From: an uncultured Eubacteriales bacterium
Lineage (GTDB): Bacteria; Bacillota_A; Clostridia; Peptostreptococcales; Anaerovoracaceae
DNA: 8,619 bases
Direction of reading: 5' to 3'
Assembly: GCA_902774195.1 (NCBI GenBank)
Contig: CACYHM010000043.1
Coordinates: 1 to 8,619, forward strand
A program made the position numbers and the translations under genes. Positions 1 through 6,853 of this stretch are shown one piece after another. Numbering within the stretch: position 1 is the stretch's first letter; the number at the start of each line of letters is the position of its first letter. The notes under the pieces were generated by a model, which was not told where the DNA came from, ran no database searches, and saw only the letters and a list, made by a program, of their open reading frames with translations.

Positions 1-2340
1 ATATCCCTTCGCCGTGAGGTCATCCGCAGGGATCTCTTTTCCCTCGATTTCCACATACAGCTTGAGTATCACAGGCTTTGTGCCCTGAACCGCCTCAGCC
101 CATTTCTTTGTTATCCTTATCGACGCACCTCCTCTGTAAGTGCTGTCCGGAGCTCCGAAGACCACATTCCCGTTCGCAGCGATCCCTCCTCCGCACGATG
201 CGACGTTTTCTGTTATCTTTACGCCTCCATGCTCTATTGAGGTGCTTGTATTCTTGTTCTTCAGCTTCAGCGGTCCATTATACAGCCTGTGGGAATCGAT
301 AGGGATCTCATCAGAATCATCCTCGTTTATAAAGTGATTGTTCGCACCGAGGTGATATACGTTGATGCCGTTTCCGGCGTCTGTAGCCGCATTCCTTACG
401 AATACGTCCGTCCCTCCGAAGCTTCTTTTTCCGGAGATCTTATTGCCCCTTATCGTGACATCGTGGTCGTTGTCCCTGATATCGAAGGTCGCAGTACCGC
501 CGTACGCACAGAGCCACAGCCCTCCTCCGTCGCCGTAGTCTCCCCAGAAGCCTCTTATTCCGCTGTCATTTCCGGTAGGATCTCCGCCGGTGCTGTCTCC
601 CGGGGTTCGTGGTTCTCCACCGTTGTCCCTTATGTTGTTGACGAAGGTATTATCGTTTTTGAGACCGTTTCCGTAAAAGATCCTCTTCAGCCTGGCTCCG
701 TCAGTACCCTGTACTATCGTGGCCTTGTTGTTGGTGATGACCCCCTGCGGAACATACATCTGGAACGGTCTTCCCGGATCACCCTCAAGGTATATCCCGC
801 CTCCAAGCTCGCGGGCAACGTTCTTGCTGATGGTTCCTCCGACCAGTGCGACATGGCTGGACTGCACCTGTATTCCGCCGCCGCGCTTTATGGCCATGTT
901 ATTGTGGATAGTTCCGTCTACAAGGACAAATGCAGCGTTTCCTGTTTTGACGCTTCTTGTTTCCCCTTCTTTCGGGACTTCCTTGCTGACAGTCTGAGAC
1001 GCATACACTTCCTCGCTGATCCAGAAAGCTCCGCCCTTCATCCACGCGAAGTTGTCGTTTACCTCGCCGCCTTCCATCTGGCAGTGCGCACCGTTGAACA
1101 CGTAAACAGCTCCCGCGTGATGGACCCCGGCATTACTGCTTATCTCTCCGCCGCTGATCAGAAGCGTTGACCTGTTCTCGTCGCTGCATACGACCGTGTC
1201 TCCTTTATTGTCCGGCAGACCCTGAAGGACTATAGCGCCCGTATCTCCGCGGTTCTGGCTGATAGTGCCGCCTGAGATGGTACATCTGGACTTGTCCGTG
1301 AGTATCATCGCTCCTGCAGACTCGGTGTTCCTCCACTCTGCCATGAGCGTGCCTTTCTCCTCTTCGAAATCTCCTCTTTCGCTTTCAAATCCGGTCTTAA
1401 AGGATTTTTCTCCGGACTTGCTGTTATCTGCAGCGTAACCTATGGTGTTGTGTGTTATTTCGCCGCTCTTTATGTTTACTGTTCCGCCGTGTGAAACGAC
1501 AGGCGCGCCGTATGCTACCCATTCGCCCGCTGTAAGATCTTTAAGTGTAGTTCCGGCCAGCGTGAAAGTTCCTCCCTTTTCCACCTGGACGAAGAATCCC
1601 TTCTCGCTGCCGGCTTCTCCGCCAAACTGCTGCCTGGTCACCTTGTTGTATCCGCCCTGTTCTGTCTGTCCGCTGATGGTCAGATCTTCTCCGAGCGTGA
1701 GGCTGCCGCCGTTCTCCACTATGAACATAGGCTCGTATGTCTTTACTGAAGAAGAAGCGTTATCCGGCTGCAGTATGGTCGTAACGTCGGACTGTCCTTT
1801 GATGGTGACGGCTCTGTTTACTTTTATCGAATCGGTTTTGCCGTCTGCAGTAAGGCCTGTTTTCAGCTGGCTTACATTTATGGTGACAGTATCATCGGTG
1901 CCTGTCTCCACAGCATTTTTTATTTCATCCCATGTTGTTACGGCTGATCGCGTACCGCTCCCGGGCGCTCCGAGGAGAGACCTGCCGGCATTCCTTTCCT
2001 TAGGCACCGGATCTGTCTTCTCTGTGCCCGGCTGACCTGCCTGCTGTTTGTCATCCGCTCCTGTGCTGTTTTTCCCTGCGGCATCCGTTTGCTCTGCTCC
2101 GCTGTTTGCGGCGCTGCCGTCCGTCCCGCCCGCGGGACTGCTGTCCTGCCCTTTTGCAGCTGTATCGTTGTTCCCGGTATCACCGCCGGCATTTGTTTCT
2201 GATGCTGCCGGCAGCTTCCCATCGCCCTCACTTTCAGGAGTGAGAGCAAATGCAGATACCCCCGATACGAGCATCGTGAGCACCAATACGAGTACAGTTA
2301 TCGCGGTAAGCAATCTGTGTCTTCTGTTTCTCTTGTACAT
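1..2340 (-). CDS. Secreted beta-helix surface protein, adhesin-like, with Cna B-type domain (3' end off window)
   Basis: The reading frame is open from ATG at 2340 to the window edge, giving 780 residues with no stop. Residues 1-32 form a signal peptide: basic MYKRNRRHR, then a hydrophobic core ending near VSA. Residues 33-125 are a low-complexity linker rich in Gly, Ala, Ser, Asp and Gln, typical of wall-spanning spacers. From about 134 to 735 there are repeated strand-turn units such as ISGGTISQN, ISGGEISSN and VGGTISKN, often followed by GGGI, as in right-handed parallel beta-helix (pectate-lyase-like, Pmp-like) folds. From about 738 the motif ITKKW followed by KPVILKLYVEIEGK resembles the start of a Cna B-type domain. 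The rest, including any LPXTG sorting signal, is beyond the left edge. The start is supported by GAGGAAG a few bases upstream. I infer an extracellular, possibly wall-anchored, adhesin or host-interaction protein; the ligand is unknown. An enzymatic beta-helix (polysaccharide lyase) is less likely because no catalytic motif was recognised. Confidence 0.85.
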   Translation of the reverse strand, partial: MYKRNRRHRLLTAITVLVLVLTMLVSGVSAFALTPESEGDGKLPAASETNAGGDTGNNDTAAKGQDSSPAGGTDGSAANSGAEQTDAAGKNSTGADDKQQAGQPGTEKTDPVPKERNAGRSLLGAPGSGTRSAVTTWDEIKNAVETGTDDTVTINVSQLKTGLTADGKTDSIKVNRAVTIKGQSDVTTILQPDNASSSVKTYEPMFIVENGGSLTLGEDLTISGQTEQGGYNKVTRQQFGGEAGSEKGFFVQVEKGGTFTLAGTTLKDLTAGEWVAYGAPVVSHGGTVNIKSGEITHNTIGYAADNSKSGEKSFKTGFESERGDFEEEKGTLMAEWRNTESAGAMILTDKSRCTISGGTISQNRGDTGAIVLQGLPDNKGDTVVCSDENRSTLLISGGEISSNAGVHHAGAVYVFNGAHCQMEGGEVNDNFAWMKGGAFWISEEVYASQTVSKEVPKEGETRSVKTGNAAFVLVDGTIHNNMAIKRGGGIQVQSSHVALVGGTISKNVARELGGGIYLEGDPGRPFQMYVPQGVITNNKATIVQGTDGARLKRIFYGNGLKNDNTFVNNIRDNGGEPRTPGDSTGGDPTGNDSGIRGFWGDYGDGGGLWLCAYGGTATFDIRDNDHDVTIRGNKISGKRSFGGTDVFVRNAATDAGNGINVYHLGANNHFINEDDSDEIPIDSHRLYNGPLKLKNKNTSTSIEHGGVKITENVASCGGGIAANGNVVFGAPDSTYRGGASIRITKKWAEAVQGTKPVILKLYVEIEGKEIPADDLTAKGY

Positions 2341-2389
2341 GTTCTTCCTCGTTGACAATGATTCCTGACTGCAAAAGAGAACCATCCCG

Positions 2390-2403
2390 GCCGGTGTCCC
2401 GGC
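2390..2403 (-). other. Small GC hairpin in the leader of the surface protein gene
   Basis: GCCGG and CCGGC flank a four-base loop, giving a 5-bp perfect stem within the 116-base gap between the DUF1846 stop and the surface protein start. No U-tract follows directly (the T-rich stretch begins about ten bases later), so it is a poor intrinsic terminator. It could be a leader structure or chance. Nothing else distinctive was seen in this gap besides the ribosome binding site and the promoter candidates. Confidence 0.25.
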
Positions 2404-2442
2404 ATATGATGATTCCCCTTTTGTAACCCTTCTGTAACTCGT

Positions 2443-2484
2443 ATAATAACTGAAAATTATATCGAATACAAGTTATTATTTGAA
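2443..2484 (-). promoter_or_regulatory. Candidate overlapping promoters for the surface protein gene
   Basis: Two sigma-A-like candidates lie on the minus strand over the end of the DUF1846 gene. One is TTCAAA (2484-2479), a 17-base spacer, and a perfect TATAAT (2461-2456). The other is TTGTAT (2471-2466), a 17-base spacer, and TATTAT (2448-2443). Either gives a leader of roughly 100 bases before the ATG at 2340. The leader contains a short GC hairpin (2390-2403) and the GAGGAAG ribosome binding site. The -10 hexamer overlaps the TAA stop of the upstream gene, so some AT-richness may be coincidental. Confidence 0.5.
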
Positions 2485-3968
2485 AATTCCGGATTCGATG
2501 TTATGTCGATCCCCAAAGCCTTCACAGCCTGCTCGTCCTTTTCCGAAAGAATGGCGGTGCAGTGTGCCACACAGCCGTTCAGATTCGGTATCTCTCTGAG
2601 AGCAAGCTCGGCGAACGGATTCGTCAGCTCCGTCAGAGTCAGAGCCATGATGACCTCTTCGAGATTGAGACTCGTCTTGTCATGCAGAACATTTGCCTTG
2701 GTGTTCGACATGCTCTCGAAGATCGTCGGCGAGATGATCAGCATGTCGTCCTGTATGCCGGCGAGCTTCTTGATCGCGTTCAGCACCATCGCTGCGGTAG
2801 CGACCATCCTCCTCGATGATCTGCCTGTGACTATGCTCCCGTCAGGCAGCTGCAGCGCGGACACTACGACGTTCTCGTATCTTTCCGGATTCTGCTTCCT
2901 CTTGAACTCGGCATAGTTCTCGGCAGCCTCGACAGCCGGCCTGTCGTACTTCGTAGCTCCGACCTCTTCCATCAGCAGCTTGCACCTTTCGAGAGTCGAC
3001 TCATCGATCGTGCCCTTCCTGTACGAGCACTCGGCGATCAGGTATCTTCTGACGACCTCCTGTCTTGCGGCCTCTTTGCACACCTCATCGTCTGTAATGG
3101 CGAATCCGACCCTGTTGACTCCCATGTCGGTCGGGGACTTGTAGCCATCGTCCGAGCCGGTGATCGCCTGCAGTATCCTCCTTAGCACCGGGAAGGCGTC
3201 AACATCTCTGTTGTAGTTGACCGCTGTCTGGCCGTACGCCTCGAGGTGGAACGGGTCGATCATATTGAAATCCTTGAGGTCAGCGGTGGCCGCCTCGTAC
3301 GCGATGTTTACCGGATGCTTGAGCGGCAGGTTCCAGACCGGGAAGGTCTCGAACTTGGCGTATCTCGCCTTGCGGCCGCGCTTGTACTCATGGTAGACCT
3401 GCGAGAGCGAAGTCGCCAGCTTGCCTGAGCCTCCGCCCGGGCCCGTCACGACTATGAGGGGCTTTGTCACCTCGATATACGGATTGGCGCCGTAGCCCTC
3501 TTCGGACACGATGGTGTCGACATCGGTCGGATAGCCCTTGGTGTAATTGTGGGTGTATGTGCGGATCCCGCGCCTTTCGAGCTTGGCGATGAACTGGTTG
3601 ACCGAAGGAGCATCCTCGTATCTGGTCACGACCACCGAGTTCACCTCGAGGTCATAGCTCCTGAACTCGTCTATCAGCCTCATGACCTCCAGATCGTATG
3701 TGATCCCGAAGTCCTGGCGGGTCTTGCTCTTGACGATGTCGCCCGCATAGATGCAGATGATGATCTCCGCCTGGTCCTTCATCCTCTGTAGAAGCTTGAT
3801 CTTGGCATTTTCGTCGAAGCCCGGCAGCACTCTCATCGCGTGCTTGTCCTCGACCAGCTTGCCTCCGAACTCAAGGTAAAGGCGTCCCTCGCCGCTGCTT
3901 ATCCTCTCAAGGATGTACTTTGTCTGCTCTTCAATGTACTTTTCTGCGCTGAATCCTTCTTTAAGCAT
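2457..3968 (-). CDS. DUF1846 family protein
   Basis: A 503-residue soluble protein that I recognise as a DUF1846 family member, close to the usual length of about 500. No signal peptide or membrane segment is visible, so it should be cytosolic. Residues 172-190 hold a hydrophobic strand followed by the P-loop-like GPGGGSGK (176-183) and LATSLSQ, the most conserved feature of the family and suggestive of nucleotide or phosphate binding. A second conserved block is NYNRDVDAFPVL (251-262), and the C-terminal half ends in the NPFAELAL region (450-457). The reaction is not established, so no function is assigned. The gene starts 42 bases after the DUF1934 stop on the same strand, with GGTTGGGGAAAC just before the ATG, and is probably co-transcribed with it. 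The last codons overlap the likely promoter of the next gene downstream. No terminator was seen between them. Confidence 0.93.
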   Translation of the reverse strand: MLKEGFSAEKYIEEQTKYILERISSGEGRLYLEFGGKLVEDKHAMRVLPGFDENAKIKLLQRMKDQAEIIICIYAGDIVKSKTRQDFGITYDLEVMRLIDEFRSYDLEVNSVVVTRYEDAPSVNQFIAKLERRGIRTYTHNYTKGYPTDVDTIVSEEGYGANPYIEVTKPLIVVTGPGGGSGKLATSLSQVYHEYKRGRKARYAKFETFPVWNLPLKHPVNIAYEAATADLKDFNMIDPFHLEAYGQTAVNYNRDVDAFPVLRRILQAITGSDDGYKSPTDMGVNRVGFAITDDEVCKEAARQEVVRRYLIAECSYRKGTIDESTLERCKLLMEEVGATKYDRPAVEAAENYAEFKRKQNPERYENVVVSALQLPDGSIVTGRSSRRMVATAAMVLNAIKKLAGIQDDMLIISPTIFESMSNTKANVLHDKTSLNLEEVIMALTLTELTNPFAELALREIPNLNGCVAHCTAILSEKDEQAVKALGIDITSNPEFSNNNLYSI

Positions 3969-4010
3969 GTTTCCCCAACCTTTTCTTTCTTCTGATCATC
4001 CGCTGCATTA

Positions 4011-4496
4011 TCAGGACGGCATGACTTCTATCTCGAGCACGTTGCGTCTCGAATAGAAACGGTCGAATCTGATCCTGTAATCCACGAATATCTTCCCGTA
4101 GCCCTCTTCATCCAGACTTTCGTCCAGACTATTGGTGTAGACCTCAAGGTCCATCGACGCCAGCGGAGGAACATGGTACCTGGTGATGTTCATCATACCC
4201 GGCCTGAGGGTCATGTCCATGCCTTCATCGTCCCCGTCCCTGCCGTATCTGCGGATACGTATCGAGCCGTCATCGAGCTTGACCAGGGTCCGTGTATCCG
4301 CGAGTCCCGCCTCTTCCGACTCCTCGTAGGTGATGTAGGTGGCGTCGTTCTTCGAATACATCGTGCCCTCGGTGAAGATCTCGAGCGAATCCTCTTTTTC
4401 GAGCTCGCGAAGAAAGGCCTCGCCGCTCGGTCTGAGGTTCTCGACATATTGTGTGCTTGTTATCTTCAGATTGACGTTCTTTTTCATTGTTTCCAT
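4011..4496 (-). CDS. DUF1934 (YwiB-like) beta-barrel protein
   Basis: A 161-residue protein of the DUF1934 type, related to Bacillus YwiB and predicted to fold as a small lipocalin-like beta-barrel. The pattern is typical: an N-terminal MKKNVNLKI strand, a central block FTEGTMYSKNDATYITYEESEE (about residues 38-59), a LVKLDD strand, and a C-terminal VDYRIRF strand followed by EIEVMPS. No signal peptide is seen, so it is likely cytosolic. Two starts are possible: ATG at 4496 with GGTAAAG four bases upstream, or ATG at 4487, which begins MKKNV as many family members do but has a poorer ribosome binding site. It is the first gene of a probable two-gene transcript with DUF1846 and is divergent from htrA. 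Its molecular role is unknown. Confidence 0.9.
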   Translation of the reverse strand: METMKKNVNLKITSTQYVENLRPSGEAFLRELEKEDSLEIFTEGTMYSKNDATYITYEESEEAGLADTRTLVKLDDGSIRIRRYGRDGDDEGMDMTLRPGMMNITRYHVPPLASMDLEVYTNSLDESLDEEGYGKIFVDYRIRFDRFYSRRNVLEIEVMPS

Positions 4497-4516
4497 GTCA
4501 CTTTACCAACTCGATA

Positions 4517-4546
4517 ATTATAGAACACTTGACGCAATCGACACAA
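4517..4546 (-). promoter_or_regulatory. Promoter for the DUF1934-DUF1846 transcript
   Basis: On the minus strand a perfect TATAAT (4522-4517) is preceded, after an 18-base spacer, by TTGTGT (4546-4541), a weak -35. Transcription would begin near 4510, leaving only about 14 bases before the ATG at 4496 and about 23 before the ATG at 4487. This is a very short leader and favours the later start if full ribosome docking is needed. Confidence 0.55.
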
Positions 4547-4557
4547 TAACAACATAT

Positions 4558-4585
4558 TTGAAATCTAGAATAAATGCTGTAGAAT
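4558..4585 (+). promoter_or_regulatory. Promoter for htrA
   Basis: TTGAAA (4558-4563) and TAGAAT (4580-4585) are each one mismatch from the sigma-A consensus and are separated by 16 bases. The predicted start near 4592 gives a leader of about 55 bases. A second, weaker candidate on the same strand is TTGACG (4529-4534) with CATATT (4553-4558), spacer 18, which overlaps the divergent promoter. No CtsR, CIRCE or other named heat-shock operator was recognised. Confidence 0.5.
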
Positions 4586-4611
4586 TAGCGGGTACGGGAA
4601 AAAGAGAAAAC

Positions 4612-4632
4612 GGCGCCATCTGTACCGGCGCC
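4612..4632 (+). other. GC hairpin in the htrA 5' leader
   Basis: Two copies of the self-complementary hexamer GGCGCC (4612-4617 and 4627-4632) flank a nine-base loop, giving a six-base all-GC stem. It ends two bases before the AGGAG ribosome binding site at 4635-4639. It could influence translation initiation or mRNA stability, but no riboswitch or thermosensor class was recognised. Confidence 0.35.
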
Positions 4633-4646
4633 TCAGGAGAGATCAA

Positions 4647-6068
4647 ATGGACGACAGGAAAACGATAATCAGACTTGATGATCCTTCCTTTGAATGGAAG
4701 GAAGATACAACAGCCGCAGTTCCGGCGGCGGGATCTTCTGCAGGGACTGACGATGTTCCTCTGACGGAGACCATCGTAGAGCCGGCTGTTACGGCGGTAC
4801 CGGAAGCATATCAGGAAGACTTTGTTCCTGAGACGCCGGTATACGAAGGGCCGGCTCATGCAGCACATGAAGGGCCTGCCCACGCGGCGCACGAAGGACC
4901 TGCTCATGCAGCGCAGGCAGGCACCCCTCCGAAAAAGGCAAGGAAAGAAAAGAAATACGTTACCCGCGGAATGCTCGTTACCTTCATGATAATAACCATG
5001 ATCGTCAGCGCCATGCTCGGAGCCGTAGCGGGCATCCTCTTCTCGAACATCGGAGGCGGCAAAGTAAAAGAGCGTGTCGATTCCGAACTTTCGCAGCTCA
5101 ACCTCGGACACGCTACGGGCAGCGAACTGACTGTAGCCGAGATCATCCAGAAGAACGAAGACTCAGTCGTCGAGATCGTAGTGTCGGGCACGTCTCAGGG
5201 AATGTGGGGCCAGCTCGAGCTTACACAGGGCGCGGGCTCCGGTGTCATCGTAAAGGAAGACGGATATATAGCGACGAATTATCACGTTATTGAAGGCGCG
5301 AACAAAGTCGAAGTTACGCTGCACAACGGCGATACATACAACGCTACCATCATCGGCAGCGATTCGATGAACGACATCGCCGTGATCAAGATAGACGCCA
5401 AGGATCTGACCCCTGTCACCATAGGCGACAGCAGCAAGCTCAACGAAGGAGACCTGGCTGTGGCGATCGGAAACCCTCTCGGACAGCTCGGCGGCACTGC
5501 GACCGCAGGCATCATAAGCGCTCTTGACCGCAACCTCACGATCGAAGGCACTCCGCTCACGCTGATCCAGACCGATGCCGCCATCAACGGAGGCAACTCG
5601 GGCGGCGGCCTCTTTGACGGCAGGGGCGAGCTCATCGGGATCGTGGAATCCAAGGCATCGGCCGTAGGAGTCGAGGGCCTCGCGTTTGCCCTTCCTATCA
5701 ACTACGTCTCCGGCATCATCAACGACCTGATCGAGAACGGCGGCAGCAGTTCGGCCAAAGCGACACCGGCAGTCGGCGTTGTGATAAGCGAGGTGTCTGA
5801 AGAGAACGCGCAGTACTACGGTCTCGACAAGGCGGGCGTATATATCGCGCAGGTGACCGGAGAGAACGCAGAAAAGGCCGGTTTCAAGGAGAAAGACAGG
5901 ATCGTCTCCATCGACGGCAAGGAGATCAAGAGCAGCAATGAGTTTATCGGCATCGTCAGAAAGCATGAGGTAGGCGACACGGTCACTATCGTGGTCGAGA
6001 GGAACGGCCAGGAGATGGAGATCAAGACCGAACTCGAGGCTCTTGCAAACGCTTCGGCCGACGAGTAG
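4647..6068 (+). CDS. htrA: HtrA/DegP-like membrane-anchored serine protease
   Basis: A 473-residue S1C (HtrA) protease that degrades misfolded or damaged proteins outside the cytoplasmic membrane. Residues 1-108 are a charged, probably disordered cytosolic segment containing three EGPAHAAH-type repeats (67-90) and a basic stretch PPKKARKEKK before the membrane. About 109-133 is one hydrophobic helix. The trypsin-like domain follows, with the catalytic triad intact: His213 in TNYHVIEG, Asp243 in NDIAVIKI and Ser318 in GGNSGGGLF; the GNPLG oxyanion-loop motif is also present at 275-279. A single PDZ domain spans about 375-462 (GVYIAQVTGENAEKAGF, then DRIVSIDG). One PDZ and an N-terminal anchor match the Gram-positive HtrA layout rather than periplasmic DegP. 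AGGAG lies seven bases before the ATG. It is divergent from the DUF1934-DUF1846 unit and convergent with gntR, so probably monocistronic. Which HtrA paralogue it corresponds to (A, B or C) cannot be told. Confidence 0.97.
   Translation: MDDRKTIIRLDDPSFEWKEDTTAAVPAAGSSAGTDDVPLTETIVEPAVTAVPEAYQEDFVPETPVYEGPAHAAHEGPAHAAHEGPAHAAQAGTPPKKARKEKKYVTRGMLVTFMIITMIVSAMLGAVAGILFSNIGGGKVKERVDSELSQLNLGHATGSELTVAEIIQKNEDSVVEIVVSGTSQGMWGQLELTQGAGSGVIVKEDGYIATNYHVIEGANKVEVTLHNGDTYNATIIGSDSMNDIAVIKIDAKDLTPVTIGDSSKLNEGDLAVAIGNPLGQLGGTATAGIISALDRNLTIEGTPLTLIQTDAAINGGNSGGGLFDGRGELIGIVESKASAVGVEGLAFALPINYVSGIINDLIENGGSSSAKATPAVGVVISEVSEENAQYYGLDKAGVYIAQVTGENAEKAGFKEKDRIVSIDGKEIKSSNEFIGIVRKHEVGDTVTIVVERNGQEMEIKTELEALANASADE
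4845..4916 (+). repeat. Three 24-base in-frame tandem repeats in htrA
   Basis: Three consecutive 24-base units (4845-4868, 4869-4892, 4893-4916) encode EGPAHAAH, EGPAHAAH and EGPAHAAQ. The units differ mainly at third codon positions, so the peptide has been conserved while the DNA drifted; this is not a freshly made slippage array. They lie in the cytosolic segment ahead of the membrane helix. Confidence 0.9.
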
Positions 6069-6099
6069 CGTTACTCCGGCGGGCAATACAGGAATTTAA

Positions 6100-6133
6100 A
6101 AGGCGGACATGATCGTGTGATCATGTCCGCTTT
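6100..6133. terminator. Bidirectional intrinsic terminator between htrA and gntR
   Basis: A perfect 12-bp inverted repeat (6103-6114 and 6119-6130) with a GTGT loop extends to about 15 bp with one G-U pair. On the plus strand it is followed by a T-rich stretch (TTTGGTTTGATCTCTTTTT), and on the minus strand by TTTTAAATT. It sits between two convergent stop codons, as expected for a shared terminator. Confidence 0.88.
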
Positions 6134-6151
6134 GGTTTGATCTCTTTTTGT

Positions 6152-6838
6152 CTATTCGGCGTCGCCCATGGCTTCCATCTTCTTTCCAAGCTCGAAGACG
6201 AATTCCTTCAGGGCTTTTACGTGAGCATCCGCCTCTGACCTTGCCTCCTCATCGCGGCCGGCGTTGATCGCCTCCATTATGCGGTTATGCTGCTCGGCAG
6301 TAGATTCATACAGCGAGAAGTCATCGTAGTACAGATATCTGAACCTGAGCGAAAGCTCCTGCACATACTTCACGAGCTCGCTGAGCGTCTCGTTGCCGCT
6401 GCACTTGACGATGAAGTTATGGAACTTCTCATCGAGATCGATGATGACCTCCTTGTCATCGGCCTTCTCGATCGCCTGCTCGTATTCGCGGGCGATGGCT
6501 CTGAGCTTCTGCCTTTCGTCATCGGTGATCCTCTGTGAGGCCAGCTTTGCCACAAAGCCTTCCATGTCTTCCCTTACTTCGAACACATCGAGCATATCCT
6601 TGATCGAGATGTTGGCGACATATGCGCCGCGCCTCGGCTCGACCTTGACGAGCCCGTCGTCCGCGAGCCTCTTGATGGCCTCTCTGATCGGAGTCCTGCT
6701 CACGTTCATCTTCTCTGACAGGTCGATCTCCATCAGTCTCGTCTGGGAAACGATCTCACCTGTCAGGATCTTATGCTTCAGTTCGAGGTATACAAGATCC
6801 TTCAGCGGCTTCTGTACCTTAAGCTGTATGTCAGTCAT
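6152..6838 (-). CDS. GntR family regulator, FCD (FadR-like) subfamily
   Basis: A 228-residue transcription factor of normal length. Residues about 9-77 form the winged helix-turn-helix, with the family signature NVSRTPIREAIKRLADDGLVK in the recognition-helix region and a wing at EPRRGAYV. Residues about 80-215 form an all-helical FCD ligand domain. All four usual metal-ligand positions can be seen: Asp136 and His140 in DEKFH, His184 in EQHNRI and His206 in DAHVKAL. This suggests a metal-dependent carboxylate-type effector site; the actual effector is unknown. The gene begins 15 bases after the ispE stop, with AAGGGGGGAT as a strong ribosome binding site, so the two are almost surely one transcript. 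No enzyme or transporter gene of a catabolic pathway is adjacent, so its targets cannot be inferred from this window. Confidence 0.95.
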   Translation of the reverse strand: MTDIQLKVQKPLKDLVYLELKHKILTGEIVSQTRLMEIDLSEKMNVSRTPIREAIKRLADDGLVKVEPRRGAYVANISIKDMLDVFEVREDMEGFVAKLASQRITDDERQKLRAIAREYEQAIEKADDKEVIIDLDEKFHNFIVKCSGNETLSELVKYVQELSLRFRYLYYDDFSLYESTAEQHNRIMEAINAGRDEEARSEADAHVKALKEFVFELGKKMEAMGDAE

Positions 6839-6853
6839 AAATCCCCCCTTGTG

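Noticed and set aside
289..1170. A 293-codon plus-strand ORF opposite the surface protein gene
   Set aside because: It is an antisense shadow: it lies wholly within a frame that encodes a coherent signal peptide and beta-helix repeats, has no recognisable domain and no convincing ribosome binding site.
4495..4668. Small plus-strand ORF overlapping the htrA start as an upstream regulatory peptide
   Set aside because: No ribosome binding site precedes its ATG codons, and its beginning lies upstream of the predicted htrA transcript start.
5163..6086. A 307-codon minus-strand ORF opposite htrA
   Set aside because: The plus strand encodes a complete HtrA with catalytic triad and PDZ domain. The antisense frame is open because of codon bias and shows no family features.
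6103..6130. The 12-bp inverted repeat as a regulator operator
   Set aside because: Its position between two convergent stop codons, tetraloop and flanking T-rich tracts on both strands fit a bidirectional terminator better.
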